Below, piece after piece: positions 9,101 through 20,895 of a stretch of DNA of 64,000 bases. The translations under genes were made by a program, and so were the position numbers. Each line of letters starts with the position of its first letter. Position 1 is the stretch's first letter. Origin of the DNA: Amyelois transitella (taxonomy: Eukaryota > Arthropoda > Insecta > Lepidoptera > Pyralidae). The notes below the pieces were generated by a model, which saw only the letters and a list, made by a program, of their open reading frames with translations, had not been told where the DNA came from and ran no database searches. Location: NCBI RefSeq assembly GCF_032362555.1, contig NC_083506.1, forward strand, positions 11,393,501 through 11,457,500, written 5' to 3'.

Positions 9101-10934
9101 ATTTAATTAAAACATTACTTTCATTTTTATAAACCAACTTCTTACATAACATCAGCAATGTTATTATCATTATGTTGAAATATAAATAAATATAGAAGTT
9201 TCATAAATCCTGTCGACAGAACTTGCATAAAGGTTTTGCACTATGCAAAAAGAATTATTTTATGACTTATTATCTTATATGAATTCTTAATATGGGAAAG
9301 CATGGTAATAAATGGGCATGGTATGAAACACATAGAAATAATCGAGTCTTCAATAAAATATATGTTGTCTAGCTTTAGAATATTCAACTTACGTGACATG
9401 TATTTCTGTATCTCCCTGTGGTTGAAATCTTCCCCGCCCCAGCTCTCATTGTAGAACTTTTCCATTTCTGCACGGAGAGTTGTCAGCGAGTACTTACGCC
9501 GCTTGCACACCTTCTCGTTACCCTTCAGATTGTCGAAATCAAGATTGTCATACAAAATTGGGGGTATTTTCGTGGAGCCTAACTTTGCCAAGTCTGGATT
9601 TGGGGACTCGGTAGGCTCATCTTCATAATCGTTTGATTCAACAAAGCCTGTGACATTCGCCATCACTATACTCTCACTAATGGCTGTCTCGTCCAATGTG
9701 ACATATTCATCAGTCAAATCAACCACAGAATCAGTTGTAGTATTCAAACTCTTGTTGTTAACCGATTTTGTTGTGTTCGGAGTGCTTGTCGTTAGTGTAG
9801 TTTCTTTGAATATGCAGCTGTTATTGATGTTCCTTCTTGCCGGTACATTTTCTTTTACAATTTCAGACTGATTTGAGTCAGAATCGTACACGTCTGCACT
9901 CGGCAGGCTTTTTTCTGTTACGATGTATGAATTTTCAGTTGTTTTTGTCAAAACTGAGTGCTCACTGTCCGAATCAAACACATCTGCAATGGTGACAATT
10001 TTGCCTGATACTATTGATTTAGATTTTTGTTTCTTTTGCTTTACTTTACTTTTCGGTGTAGCAAAGCACTCATTGGGACTCGTGTTTGTTACTGCCACAG
10101 GTGTCGATGCAGTTATTTCTTTACCTTTCTTCTTCTTTCTTTTTTTTGATGGTGTTGTTTGTTCCAGCAAATCAGAACCATGGAGGCTGAAATCAAAAGT
10201 ATGGTTGTCTGCGTGGCGAGATGAAATATTCAAAGCAATGCAGTCTCCACGGATAAAATCATCAGACACTGAGGAAACTACAGACGGGACAGGGCTTGTT
10301 GATTCTCTATCAACATTTGCTTTAGGTCCTTCCTCCTTTTGATCTTGAGCTGGTGAAGCAGATTTTGTGACAATACATACATCATCATCATCTGAACTTT
10401 CAATGGTTATAGTGGGTTTAGGTGGCAATGCTACTTCAATAACTTCATCCTCATCACTTGATTCAAGTTCAACTGACTTGATGGGCTCCTCATTATCCAA
10501 GATTTCAATGGTCTTCTGAATAATCCTTGGTTGTGGCTGAAATATTGACTGATCTGTTGTTGGTGATACACTTTTTTCCTCTTTTGGTTGTTGTGGAATA
10601 GAATTATTTACTGTCTTGTTGGTTGGAGGTTCTTTTGGTACATTATTTTTTTGGTACTGCGTCGATGTTGGCGGCGTGGTGTAATCGCCACTCGTGCGCC
10701 AATAACGACGTATGGTGCTTCGCTGGGCATTCTCTACGATATTAATGGTCTCACTTTCTTCAGTTGCCTTTACGTTAGCCTGTGTCTCGTCCACATAATG
10801 CAGCATGGCATAGAGCCGTTCCTCCAACTCATTTTCGTTAAGCTCCTGAAAAATCGTAAGGTTTCAAAACAACACGCAATGGTAAGGGTTATTGTGACAC
10901 GATATGAACTGTTTCACAAACTCACCTCGTCCAT
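6196..10934 (-). CDS. Zcchc7: ZCCHC7/Air-type zinc-knuckle protein
   Basis: ZCCHC7 (yeast Air1/Air2) is the RNA-binding subunit of TRAMP-like complexes, which mark nuclear and nucleolar RNAs for exosome decay. Six exons join in phase: 10926-10934 (Met-Asp-Glu only), 9393-10845, 8903-8969, 8411-8534, 8086-8223 and 6196-7830, giving 1141 residues. Exon 2 encodes a long acidic, Ser-rich disordered region ending in SWGGEDFNHREIQKYMS, a segment characteristic of ZCCHC7. At least four CCHC knuckles follow at roughly residues 510-630: CHYCDRPGHRDDTC, CYMCGSTGHYEPRC, CAECGQLGHPASHC and CSGCTRRGHLVHTC. An irregular Cys cluster lies between the second and third. The C-terminal 500 residues are Lys/Ser/Asn-rich and disordered. 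The phases and family order make the model firm. Confidence 0.93.
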
Positions 10935-11000
10935 GTTTCCCCAGCGAATTAAAACTAAACAAAACACTACACGAAACTAACATAATCGTATTTGTTATTT
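10935..11000 (-). promoter_or_regulatory. ZCCHC7 5' UTR and start region
   Basis: The minute first coding exon is preceded by an untranslated leader, so transcription should start within the next few tens to hundreds of bases. No TATA box is evident, as expected for a housekeeping gene. Confidence 0.35.
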
Positions 11001-12440
11001 GGAATCAAACTGCTGACAGCATTACGAGTAAATAAAAAGGGATTTTTGTGATATTTTTACGAACACGTCCAACACTCCATCGCGAAATCAAAGTGACAGT
11101 GACAGCTGTAAAGAGTGTTGCAGTAATTTAATCCAAAATACTGCCTTAATATCTTACCAATTTCTACTCAATCTCAGAGTACTGTACATACTGTCTATTA
11201 TTACGGTTATTTTTTTATAAAATATATATTTAAATAATGGTTAGTCAAATGTAACGGAGATATTTGCAAAGAACTACATACCGAATCAAAATCATCTACT
11301 AATGAGTAGGTCTATTTCTTACTGGCAACACAGCCTGATTTTCTTCTTTGTTCTTCTTGGGCCATGCATTTATTATTAAACAGCTTTCACTATTTTAACC
11401 ACCTGAACAAAAGAGGTGTGCACTACCGACTCGACGAGGGGAAGAAACCTTATGGGGAAATCCATACCAAACTTTGAATATTCCGTGTTCTGAAGTAAAG
11501 AAATAAGTAGGTAGGTTGTCTATTATTATTTTTTTCTTGGATAGTTAACCAGGTTATACCTACCTACTTACTTATCAATAATTAATTTTGCGTAACCTTA
11601 TTTGTATTATTTACTAGCGCAACTCCTCCCGCGTGTAGTATACTTATGTCCGTCTACTCCAAGCTATAACTATTCATTGCTTATGCAAAATTTCAAGGAG
11701 ATTGGTTCACTGGTTTTGATATAAAAAGACAGACAAACAACTACAAAAAGTAGCTGGCACAGTACAAACACACTTTCCTTAGATCATTGATACTTTCACA
11801 TTTTATGTATTTCTTTTACCAGTATAATTAAATACCTTTTGGTACGGGACAAATCACATAGAATGAGCTAGCCCAGAGCAAGTTCGTGCCTCGTGTAAAG
11901 GGAATATTTACTAGGTACGTGAATGAGGAGTGAAATAAAACAAAAATCAACTTTTAAACACATTTATTCAAAGCTATAATAATAAATATTTTTAATTAAG
12001 ATGTCGTAAATGTCGAAAGCGGACCCAGCGGAGTTAACATATTGACATTGACAAGGCAATGTCTCATATTTTTTTAGTTAATTAGGATTTATTCAGAGAT
12101 GGAGAAAAAGGGAAAAATAATAACGTTAATACACAAGTACAATATACCTAACGGTGGACGAAAAATTAAATTTTAATAGCACGTTACAAATTACAATGGG
12201 TGGTTATCACTATTATCACTAGGTACATATAACTATAAGTCCCCCTATTTTCATCTGTCTGTACGTAGGTATGCGATAAGCTCGTCAAGTTATGTTGGAA
12301 GGAGGGTTTTCTGAAAAATTTTATACTCGTATCTATAAATGGTATCCGTTCGAAGACGCGGCGGGGCGCTCGGATCAGATGAATTCAGCGATTTCTGCCA
12401 AGCAACCAGTGGATTGAAGGGCAATTACCAACCTACAGTA
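11001..12440. other. Spacer between ZCCHC7 and SDR-like gene
   Basis: No gene was recognised. One decayed Helitron-like fragment lies at 11614-11760. The rest is AT-rich single-copy-looking sequence. Confidence 0.5.
11614..11760 (-). mobile_element. Decayed Helitron-like fragment
   Basis: The fragment starts (plus strand) ACTAGCGCAACTCCTCCCGC and runs to a tract with 'aagacagacaaacaa'. This is the layout of the better-preserved element at 50527-50708. CTAG at its minus-strand 3' end fits Helitron termini. Confidence 0.45.
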
Positions 12441-12442
12441 AA

Positions 12443-12560
12443 GTATTCTTGTGGCGTGTGTTTCCACTTCCCTTTTTAGAATAGGACTACACCTTTATTT
12501 CCCAAGGATGTCGTAAAAGGCGAACAGGTTTTACCGTGATCCAATTAGTTTCAACGGAGG
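12443..12560 (+). repeat. CATA-tailed short repeat (family A), partial
   Basis: The 5' half of family A is present (GTGTGTTTCCAC ... AGAATAGGACTAC ... GGATGTCGTAAAAGGCGA). The 3' part is lost. The same block opens the copies at 36628 and 53940. Confidence 0.6.
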
Positions 12561-13610
12561 ACGGGACAGGGAGTCGATGAGATGTTGTGTTTTATAAGAA
12601 AGTTTTGTGATATGAAGTTTCTGTATACAGAAATATTTGTTTTATTAGTTCAACACGTACTTAAATGTAGTAGCGTGTGGAATGCAGCTAAGTTTGTTTA
12701 AATATAGAGTACATCGGTCTCATCTTTCAAGTAACAATTTTCCACCATCTGCTCAGATATTCTCCCACTTTATGAGTCACATTCCTGAAACAAACGGGCA
12801 AATGAGTTGATAAATACCTACTTACAAAAAAGAAAGCTTGGTTTATGTGGCGGCGCATCTATATAATTTTATATCTTTTTAGGTACCTACTAACAAATTA
12901 AATAAGTTAATAATAAGTAATAAGTTATCTATCTCTTAATGCATGTGTTGTTGTAGTCTAATGCTTATTTTCCAACTTATTTAATTTGTTAGTACCTACA
13001 TAACTTAATATGTCAAATTGTGTGTTCTTCCTTAAGTACTAAGTTACTTCAAAACGATGAATAGTTTATGCTTATTGTGTCATCCATGGCCCATAACGCC
13101 ATAGAGATAGATAATATCTTTGCTAGATCGTAAATGGTTTTCTCTCACCTCTTGGTGTGTCAAACCATCAAACATAAACCATAATAATTTTCGTGTTAAG
13201 GTAAGGTAGGTCAGTGTGTGATATTTAACGCATAACACACTTTAAACAACCTTGTGGTTTCGTCGCTGGCGCAAGGTACAAGCGGCGCGGAAACGGTGTT
13301 CCATATTTCGAGATTCAGTTGCATGATGACGCCATCACAAACTGTTTTATTGTATGTCCGTTACAAACTATTTTATTCTATCTCTCTTGACAATGACATT
13401 GACACTCATAGATAGTTAATCATATGACACAAACGGAGAACTGACTATGTGACGACGATCCAATGCAAAGGTTGCGGTCAGTCCAGAGTCGCCGCGTGAC
13501 TACTTGTCTTATCCAATTTAGGATTGTCAAGTCGAAGAAGCATGACGATGGTGAATGACGACGAAAGATGTAGCTGAGATTAATTAACGCTAGTAATATA
13601 ACGAATATTG
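12561..13610. other. Spacer
   Basis: No gene was seen. Some moderately GC-rich patches (13260-13330, 13440-13520) look like repeat debris but match nothing else in the window well enough to name. Confidence 0.4.
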
Positions 13611-13612
13611 TA

Positions 13613-13795
13613 TACATACATACATATGGTCACGTCTATATATCCCTTGCGGGGTAGACAGAGCCAACAGTCTTGAAAAGACTGAATGGCCACGTTCAGC
13701 TATTTGGCTTAACGATAGAATTGAGATTCAACTAGTGACAGGTTGCTAGCCCATCGCCTAAGAAAGAAACCCAAGTTTGTAAGCCGAATATTGTA
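13613..13795 (-). repeat. CATA-tailed short repeat (family A)
   Basis: This copy has the CATA tail, the TTGCGGGGTAGACAGAGCCA block, the CCACGTTCAGCTATTTGGCT block and the GACAGGTTGCTAGCCCATCG block. The 5' end is truncated. It lies just downstream of the SDR-like gene's stop. Confidence 0.8.
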
Positions 13796-13838
13796 TGTAT
13801 GCGGATATTAAATAGGTAAAAAAGGGAAAGTCAGTACT

Positions 13839-16828
13839 CTACCGTAGTGAGAACCTCGCAGAACGATCGTCGGTGTTAGGCACGAGTGCGGTGACTACAC
13901 GCATTGCTGTGTCGGTACTTCCTCCGCTACGTTCCACCCAAATTGGCTCGCAATGTGAACTGAACAATACAAACATTTAGAATGTATATGACATAATGGA
14001 AAAAAAGGGAAGATAAATCTACGTAAATTGATCCCAGGTCCGAAGCACTGGCGCAAGGTGCAACTGGGAACATGGAAAGATGGAAGTAAATTTGATGAAA
14101 TAAATTGACAAGTTGTACGAGTAAAACTGTTATACGCGCCGTGTGTGTATTTAAAACCATTTCATTTTCATTTATTGCACATTTCGGAGGCGGTCAGAGT
14201 GGCATTTTAACTAATTTGCTATGTAAGGATGCCGCTAAAATCTTTGACTACTTTTACATCTTACTTAACTTTTTGTGACCTTTTAGCAATCAAGCTGGCT
14301 CTGTCTAGCTAGGCATTATTATTGCCTTTGCCACAAACCTTAAATATCGCTTCTAAATGTACATTTTGTGACCTTTTGGCAACATGCTGCAAGCTGGCCT
14401 GTATGACAGCGTCGAACGCCGCGCCGGCCACACTGAACGCGTTGTTGCCCGCCTCCGCGCCCGCGCACGCCCATGCTATGCACCCGCCCGGCCGCACTAG
14501 CACTGAGGTCGTTTCTAGTACCTAAAATATTAAAAAAATAATTATGAAATAACATGATATACGTTATTTTACTCAGTATCAGAATGTAGTGGAGCACAAA
14601 GAGGATTTATCGAATCGCGCGTAGGTAGTTGCCGGCAAAACCTAGGATAGTATTATCATAATGATTGTGAGAATTTTTACTTTACGTGCAATAGGTTTGT
14701 CAAGTTATCCTGATTGCTCAAGAACATCTCAAGAATAGGAAATACATATTGTCTTTTTTCATAATTTACTTGGCATGTCACGTACCCACTCTATGTTACA
14801 TACTAAAACTGATTAAAGATAAAAAATTTAATGATCCACCGAAGTTTATGTCACAATCGTGATCTCTCCTCGTGATTGGGGCGTACCTTGTATCATAATT
14901 GATATATCAAAGAATTTTACGCGATTGGTTTCAATTGATTTGGATCTATGGTTGCTGAAGACTTGAACATTTTTAGGGAGGGAAATGTTGGAAAGCGGAG
15001 CCCGGGACTCAAAGTACCTATAGCAGTTGCCGGCGCAAATGGGAACACTAAAAGATGAGATAAATAGAGTTTTGATACAACGCCTGTCTGTCTGTAGATT
15101 CAAGAGATATCTCATCACTGACGAACGAAACGTACGAACAAATCAAGGATGTTCGGGTAAAAGGTCAGGTCACGAATACAGAAAACTAACGAGAATAACA
15201 AAACATAACATATAATCGCGTTTATATACCTTGCGGGGTAAACAGAGCCAACAGTCATCAAAAGACTGAAAGGCCACGTCCAGCTGCTTGACTTTATGAT
15301 AGAATTGAGATTGTGAGATGATTGAGGAGATTGTGACAGGTTGCTAGCCCATCGCCTAAAAGAGGAATCCCGAGTATATAAGCCTATTCCTTAGTCACCT
15401 TTTACGTCATCAGTGGGAAAGAGATGGAGAGGTCCTATTCTTTTTTCTATTGACGCTGGGAGCCACACGGCATGATTTTACATGAAAAAAGGTATTCAAG
15501 GATGAAGCAAAAGAATTATGCATGGATAGATGTAGTCTCGGCCTCCTCCGAGAAAGAGGTGTGATGTATTATGTCTCCTACCTTCAAATTACTATACACA
15601 TCTTGGGACACAAACTCCGACATGCCGCTAAGGCAATCCGTGCTGGGTTCCGCCCCCACCACCACCAGGGCATCCACCCTGCTGCAGGTACCACTCCTGA
15701 CTCCCTCCAACAGGTCTTCTGTGACCGTGCTCACTGAACAGCCTCGACCTTCCAACTGGGACCTTATTTGCTGACCGAGGGGGTTGCTTGTGTTTGTTAT
15801 CTGAAAAAGATGATTGAGATCAGTATCTTAGTTTATAAGACCTGGGCGCTTATTCACAAACGTTGCCATGTAGTAGAAGGAATGGAAAGATTATAGAGTA
15901 TAGTTATTAACGTAAGTGAATACCTAAGGGACTAGGTTTGACACCTATCAGTCATGTTAGAGATCTTCAGACCAATTATTTATGAGGAGTGCTCTTTTAT
16001 TTGTCAGGTATGGTATAAAACCTACCTAAATTCAATTATCGATTCTTGGTCACAGGTGGACCTTAGAATTTTCCTAGGAAAATCGCAAACTTCGCAAAAG
16101 CGCTAGAGAGTATGATAGTCTCTTTTTTGTCTAAGAATCTGTTCATGCACTTTGAACACAGATCACCCTCTGATTGGGGGGTTAACTGTGACTTTGAGGT
16201 AATGATGATGAGTGCGGGAAATTATTTAAAACAAAAGCAAGTAAAACTTCACTTTTCCTTTACTAATATCGAACTGCATTATCAAGCAATTTTCTTTAGA
16301 ATAATTACGTTATGTACTTTGTTTAGTATTAAGTTCTTACATAAAAGTACTTATTTGTTCTTAAACTCGTCTGGCGATCGTCACTTTTTTATTTGCTTTC
16401 TATTTGATAATATCTTTTTTGTTTTTTACAAAATATAAAATGGTTGCTTATTTTCTAGACAGAATCTTTGTAACAAAAAATTCATAGACTAAACAATTTC
16501 AAAGAAACAAGTTGATTTACTTACGTAATTTCGAAAATATACATATGAATCCCTTGACCTACTTTTATTGACCATGTAAACAGTATCAAAATACACAACA
16601 GACAGGTTCCTAAAACCTTTAAAATGAAGGTTACTAAACCTTTTACTTTATCAGAGAGCTCACCAAAACGGTTTTAATCGGCCTCCTGTGACCTCTTTTT
16701 TCTCTGACCACTTTCTTGCGAGCGGTGTAGGCCAGGAGAGCTGATGTGGCTAGTAGGATTGACCCTCCTTCCAAGGTTGCCAGCAGACGCCAGGCTAGAG
16801 ATGCACCACCCTCTACTGCTGTTGACAT
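13839..16828 (-). CDS. Short SDR-like membrane protein
   Basis: Four exons join in phase: 16664-16828, 15582-15800, 14373-14521 and 13839-13959, giving 217 residues. The N terminus has a hydrophobic segment (GGSILLATSALLAYTA) followed by a basic stretch (RKKVVREKRGHRR), like a single membrane anchor. Next come a Rossmann first strand (IKTVL) and a degenerate nucleotide-binding loop (ITNTSNPLG in place of TGxxxGxG). A later part (AFSVAGAAFDAVIQASLQHVA) resembles the active-site helix region of short-chain dehydrogenases, but the YxxxK pair is not obvious. It is shorter than usual SDRs (about 250-300 aa), so it may be a non-catalytic relative, or an exon may be missing from my model. The third donor (GTCACA) is weak. 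Family placement is tentative; the exon chain is reasonably supported. Confidence 0.65.
14035..14085 (+). repeat. Short repeat family G, copy 1
   Basis: The module GGCGCAAGGTGCAACTGGGA, followed by an 'acat..aaagatg' stretch, recurs at about 14995-15060, 20635-20690 and 24345-24420 in the same orientation. Identity unknown. Confidence 0.55.
14995..15062 (+). repeat. Short repeat family G, copy 2
   Basis: A diverged copy (GCCGGCGCAAATGGGAACAC then AAAAGATGAGA) inside the second intron of the SDR-like gene. Confidence 0.45.
15216..15478 (-). repeat. CATA-tailed short repeat (family A)
   Basis: A near full-length copy, ending (plus strand) with the head block GGGAGCCACACGGCA. It sits in the intron between SDR-like exons 15582-15800 and 14373-14521. 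Confidence 0.8.
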
Positions 16829-16998
16829 GGTGACCTGATGAACAAATTAGTTTTTTTAAGTGAATTTTAGATTCCGTATTTATGAAATAAAAAAAAAGCG
16901 GTTTACGAAAAAACTCCAGCGCTCGATTTTTAAACAGAGTTCTTTACTGTTTATAAACATCTGTAATGATTTAGGTAGTCTTTTTTTTATTTTGATGT
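16829..16998. other. SDR-like gene 5' flank
   Basis: A TTCATCAG splice acceptor precedes the start codon by five bases, so the gene probably has an upstream untranslated exon. None is certain; one candidate is at about 29600-29655. Confidence 0.35.
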
Positions 16999-16999
16999 A

Positions 17000-17230
17000 T
17001 CTATACTTATATTATAAAGCTGAAGAGTTTGTTTGTTTGAACGCACTTATCTCAGGGAGTACTGGTTCGAATTGAAAAAATATTTTTGTGTTAAATAGAC
17101 CATTTATATAGGAAGGCTTTAGGCTATATATCATCACGCTGCAACTATTAGGAGCGAAGAAATAATGAAGAGGGCTTCAATGATGCCCAAAATAACTATT
17201 CCACGCGGACGAAATCGCGGGAACAGCTAA
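17000..17230 (+). mobile_element. Non-autonomous Helitron (type H1)
   Basis: It starts TCTATACTTATATTATAAAG and ends with CGCGGACGAAATCGCGGGAA then CAGCTAA, a slightly mutated form of the CTAG end. The GC-rich CGCG...CGCG hairpin lies about 10 bases before the terminus, as Helitrons require. Related copies are at 17507-17714, 20896-21150 and 21907-22157. Confidence 0.8.
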
Positions 17231-17427
17231 TGTCTATCATAAAGTTCACAACCTTGGGAAGTCTACGTCACAACTTTCGATTGCGAATTATGAATGGGCT
17301 AAGAGTGGCCAAGAGCGATCTTTATCAAGGTCCCAGCCACGGGATCAATCACCCGGCTACTCAATACAAACAGTTTTTAAGTGGCCATGTGTACCTGCAT
17401 TCGTAGACAATGTGAATTTGCGAACAG

Positions 17428-17506
17428 TAAACATACATACATACCTACATAAAATCACGTCTATATCCCTTGCGGGGTAGACAGAGCCAACAGTCTTGAG
17501 AAGATG
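17428..17506 (-). repeat. CATA-tailed short repeat (family A), 3' part
   Basis: Only the CATA tail and the GCGGGGTAGACAGAGCCAAC block remain. It then runs straight into the truncated Helitron at 17507. Confidence 0.7.
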
Positions 17507-17714
17507 AATAATTTTCCCTAGTTTTTTTTCATATATTCCATTATTTCTTCGCTCCTTATAGTTTCAGCGTGATGTTATTTAGCCTAAAGCCTTCCTCGAT
17601 AAATAGTATATCCAACGCAAAAAGATTTTTTTTATTAATTCGAACCAGTAGTTCTTGAGATTAGCGAGTTCAAACAAACAAACAAACTCTTCAGCTTTAT
17701 AATATTAGTATAGA
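17507..17714 (-). mobile_element. Helitron (type H1), 3' truncated
   Basis: A minus-strand copy of the same Helitron as 17000-17230: the TCTATACTAATATTATAAAG start is at its right end, and the 3' hairpin end is missing where it meets the family A fragment. Confidence 0.75.
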
Positions 17715-18930
17715 TGGTAAGGGCCTATTTGATAAAGTGGCTTGCACCAAATAACGAAACTGAAACAATTTTTAATCTGTTGATACTTAGGTATTTTACC
17801 GCTTAAGTCATACACATTCTGCTTAGTGGTAGAAGGCGACGAAGGAAGTTAGAGAACGGTATTATACATATCTAAGAGAAAGAGACGGAGTGATCCTAAA
17901 GTTCTTACAATGAACTACTTACTTATTTTGAAACAAATTCACAATAGTCATTCATCTTAAGCTTCGTAATATACCTAATTCTGCTAGTTACGTAATATAA
18001 AATTAGTTATAGCTCTAGGTATCATTAGGCTATGAAAATGTACTCATCATACTCATTGAAGCTTCTATTATTTACGCAGACAAAGATCAAACAAGATACC
18101 ACATGTTTACCTGTCGAGTCGCAAAATTTGCTTGCTGTAAAGTTCTTCTTTTTATTATATTATTGATTATCATAATCATTTACTCCATGAATATGGTTAC
18201 AATGTAGGTCTTAAGTATTTAGGTACAGTTTCTGTGAACACATATTCTACCTCTTAAGCGTCGGAATTTATTATTTAAATATATTTTAAATAAGCATATA
18301 AAGGCTCTGTTTAATTATGATCATTAATATTAATTCTTCCATTGACGAAGAAAAAAAGGTAGACGAAGAGCAAGAAAAAAATTAAGCATCGTAATGGCGG
18401 CATTGTTGCGTTGCTGAGAGTGTGTGCGTGAGGCATGTATATGTACAGTGGTCCGGCACACTATTGGTGCTTCATTTTGTCGTATGGTTGAACTCCGTCC
18501 GCCTTTTTTTTCTACGTCTATGAATTCTTTTATATGATAATTGACCAAAAACTCAAAATTCAAAAGAATTAAACTTCAAAACATAAGTTACACGATTTGG
18601 CGTGTGAAGAACATACATTCGCAGGGTCTATCTGCATCTATGTCAATGATTATTATTTATGATTCAGGATTTACGACAAGCTCCTCAAAGAAGGTAATTT
18701 ACATTGAGTGACGCGTGTAATTATTTAACGTTAATGGCCTGCTACCATTTGTATGCAACCTTTGTCGCCTATTTATTCAACGTGATGATCATTTCAGCAT
18801 TATATAAATTAAATAATCATAAAAAGTAACAATATCTTACGAACTTGCAATCTTCTTGTAGTGTAGTACATTTTAATACAATTATCTACATAAATTAAAA
18901 TATTCGTATCATTTATTGAAACAAAGAATA
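17715..18930. other. Spacer
   Basis: No gene was recognised. A G/T-rich patch at 18400-18500 has no clear identity. Confidence 0.4.
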
Positions 18931-18934
18931 AATT

Positions 18935-19030
18935 CGCACGGGCAATTTATTTGCGCAGCGTATTACTATTGCAATAAGTACCTACAGCGCAGGAAAGCTG
19001 CCTGCGTGATGGGAACTCGGCAAAAGGCTC
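18935..19030 (+). pseudogene. Transposon coding relic, copy 2 (family unknown)
   Basis: It shares the TTTGCGCAGCGTATTACTAT and GCTGCCTGCGTGATGGGAAC blocks with 5445-5520 but is interrupted by a short insertion. It is clearly the same relic family as 5385-5545. Confidence 0.45.
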
Positions 19031-19840
19031 CAATTTTTTTTTTTATTTATCTTTATCTTTATTAGGTAAGTATATGTAGTTTAAATAATTCTTTAATATA
19101 TTATTATACCTACTTACCATGAACGCAATATGTTCGTACTTATTGTTGACTCCACGAGTGTACAATAAAAAGCAAAAATAAAAATTGCAATCTAAAAGAA
19201 TTCCCTTGCAGCCAAAGTTTTTGTTAATATTTATTTCTTCGACATTGTCCTAATTTTGCGTAAGAGTCACGTTTCGTTGCCTTAAAAAGACATCAACGAG
19301 TCGAACTTAAACGACGTGTCACTAATAAACAAAAGAATATATTTTTAATGCGTTGTTGCTGTAGCCGTAAGTTTTATTTTTAGAAAAATAAATATTCACA
19401 ACTTTTTTTATTTCTGAAAATCAAAACCTTTTGCTTGTAAGTTTTGCTGTAGTAATTTTAGTTATACGGTAGTAAAAAAGGTTTGACACATGAGCTAAAC
19501 TGTAAACAATTTTGAAATAAAGCTTACTTAGTAAGTAAGCTTTATTTTAGAATAAATTTAGTTTATGTACTTGACAATGATTCCGTGACATAGCCCACAA
19601 GAAGGTTATTATTTTCCCAAACAATGTTATCTCAATCTGTTTTAGCGAGGTAAAGGCATATTTACTAACATAACCTGCCTTTAAACTGCCTGCTAAGCGC
19701 AAGATTTACTGAGATCGAGATAAGAACAGGAAAATAAGGCTTTTCCTTACAATTATTCATAGGTATCTATTGTCACATCCTTACTCTAAACGTGGTAGAC
19801 AAAACTTCGGTTTCGATCACACATAGTTCATGTTCCATTT
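19031..19840. other. Spacer
   Basis: AT-rich, with no gene seen. A small AAGCTTACTTAGTAAGTAAG CTT palindrome lies near 19521-19543. Confidence 0.4.
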
Positions 19841-19841
19841 T

Positions 19842-20052
19842 ACATACTTACATGCATACACATAATCATATTGTCTATATCCCTAGAGGGGTGGACAGAG
19901 ACAACAGTCTTGAAAAGACTGATGGGCCACATTCAGCTGTTTGGCTTAATGATAGAATTGAGATTCAAGTAGTGACAGGTTGCTAGCCCATCGCCTAAAA
20001 GACGGATCCCAAGTTTATAATCCTATCCCTTAGTCGCCGTTTACGACATCCA
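19842..20052 (-). repeat. CATA-tailed short repeat (family A)
   Basis: This copy has the diverged CATA tail, the GGGGTGGACAGAGACAACAG block and the tRNA-unlike body through GACAGGTTGCTAGCCCATCG to TTTACGACATCC. Confidence 0.8.
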
Positions 20053-20479
20053 ATAATTTAAAATAAAACGTTTAACTGGTAACGTGTAAACATTTGAGGA
20101 TTTAAAAATATGTTTTTTTAATCATAATCAATATATCCTTGTAAAATTTTACCAAAGGTGAGGTTTTAGCTCAACGACAAGATGCCATTAGTTAAGTATT
20201 CATTGAATTAGTTTTGCAACTGCACTCATCCTTGAGAAGCGGGCTAAGTTATCTGCACCTTTATAACATTGAACAGCTGACATTCTGATATTATTGAACT
20301 CTAAGATTCGAAACCCTAGCTTTTCTTGATATGAAACCACGTTACCGCCTTTATTTGACAGGCTTAAAATTTATAGACCTGGCAAAAATAGGCAGAACAA
20401 TATACAGATAATAATCGACACGATATACACTAAGTAGATTTTAAGTAGCCACGAAATAAGTGAACTTTAAAATTGACGT

Positions 20480-20638
20480 CCGATGAAAATTCTGCAGTGT
20501 AGTGTGTTCCGCTGCTTCTTCTACACATGCGCTTTGGAAGCGGCAGTAGTTATAATTAGATTTAAGTGATGTGACGTCAATAAGTGATGCCTTGTATCCA
20601 ATTTTGAAAATAAATCTATTCTATTCTATTCTTAACTG
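20480..20638 (+). mobile_element. LINE 3' tail fragment
   Basis: The sequence ends TTGAAAATAAATCTATTCTA with an (ATTCT)n tail, the typical 3' terminus of a Jockey/CR1-like LINE in moths. No coding sequence remains. Confidence 0.55.
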
Positions 20639-20692
20639 AAGCAATGGAGGCGGAGGGTGCAACTGGGAATACACAAACATGAGAGATAGTAG
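20635..20692 (+). repeat. Short repeat family G, copy 3
   Basis: GGCGGAGGGTGCAACTGGGA then 'atacacaaacatgaga', directly after the LINE tail at 20638. Confidence 0.5.
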
Positions 20693-20895
20693 TTGTTAAA
20701 GTGGGCTACGTCTGTATCAGGAACTTTTTTAAAATTATGTTTCCTCCAGCAAGACCGTGGGTGAAAAGACTCTGTGGTTAACCTCAAAAGTAAAGCGAGA
20801 GGGAAGGTATGACATGCACTTTCTTGGACAACGTTCGTGAAAAAGAGAACAGGAAGCACGAACAGTTACAAACTTAGTATATAAGGAACACATCA

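Noticed and set aside
16112-16438. 108-aa Phe-rich ORF on the plus strand
   Set aside because: AT-rich composition inside the SDR-like intron; no domain or signal.
19521-19543. Palindrome as a regulatory site
   Set aside because: A short AT-rich inverted repeat without a neighbouring gene; such sequences are expected by chance here.
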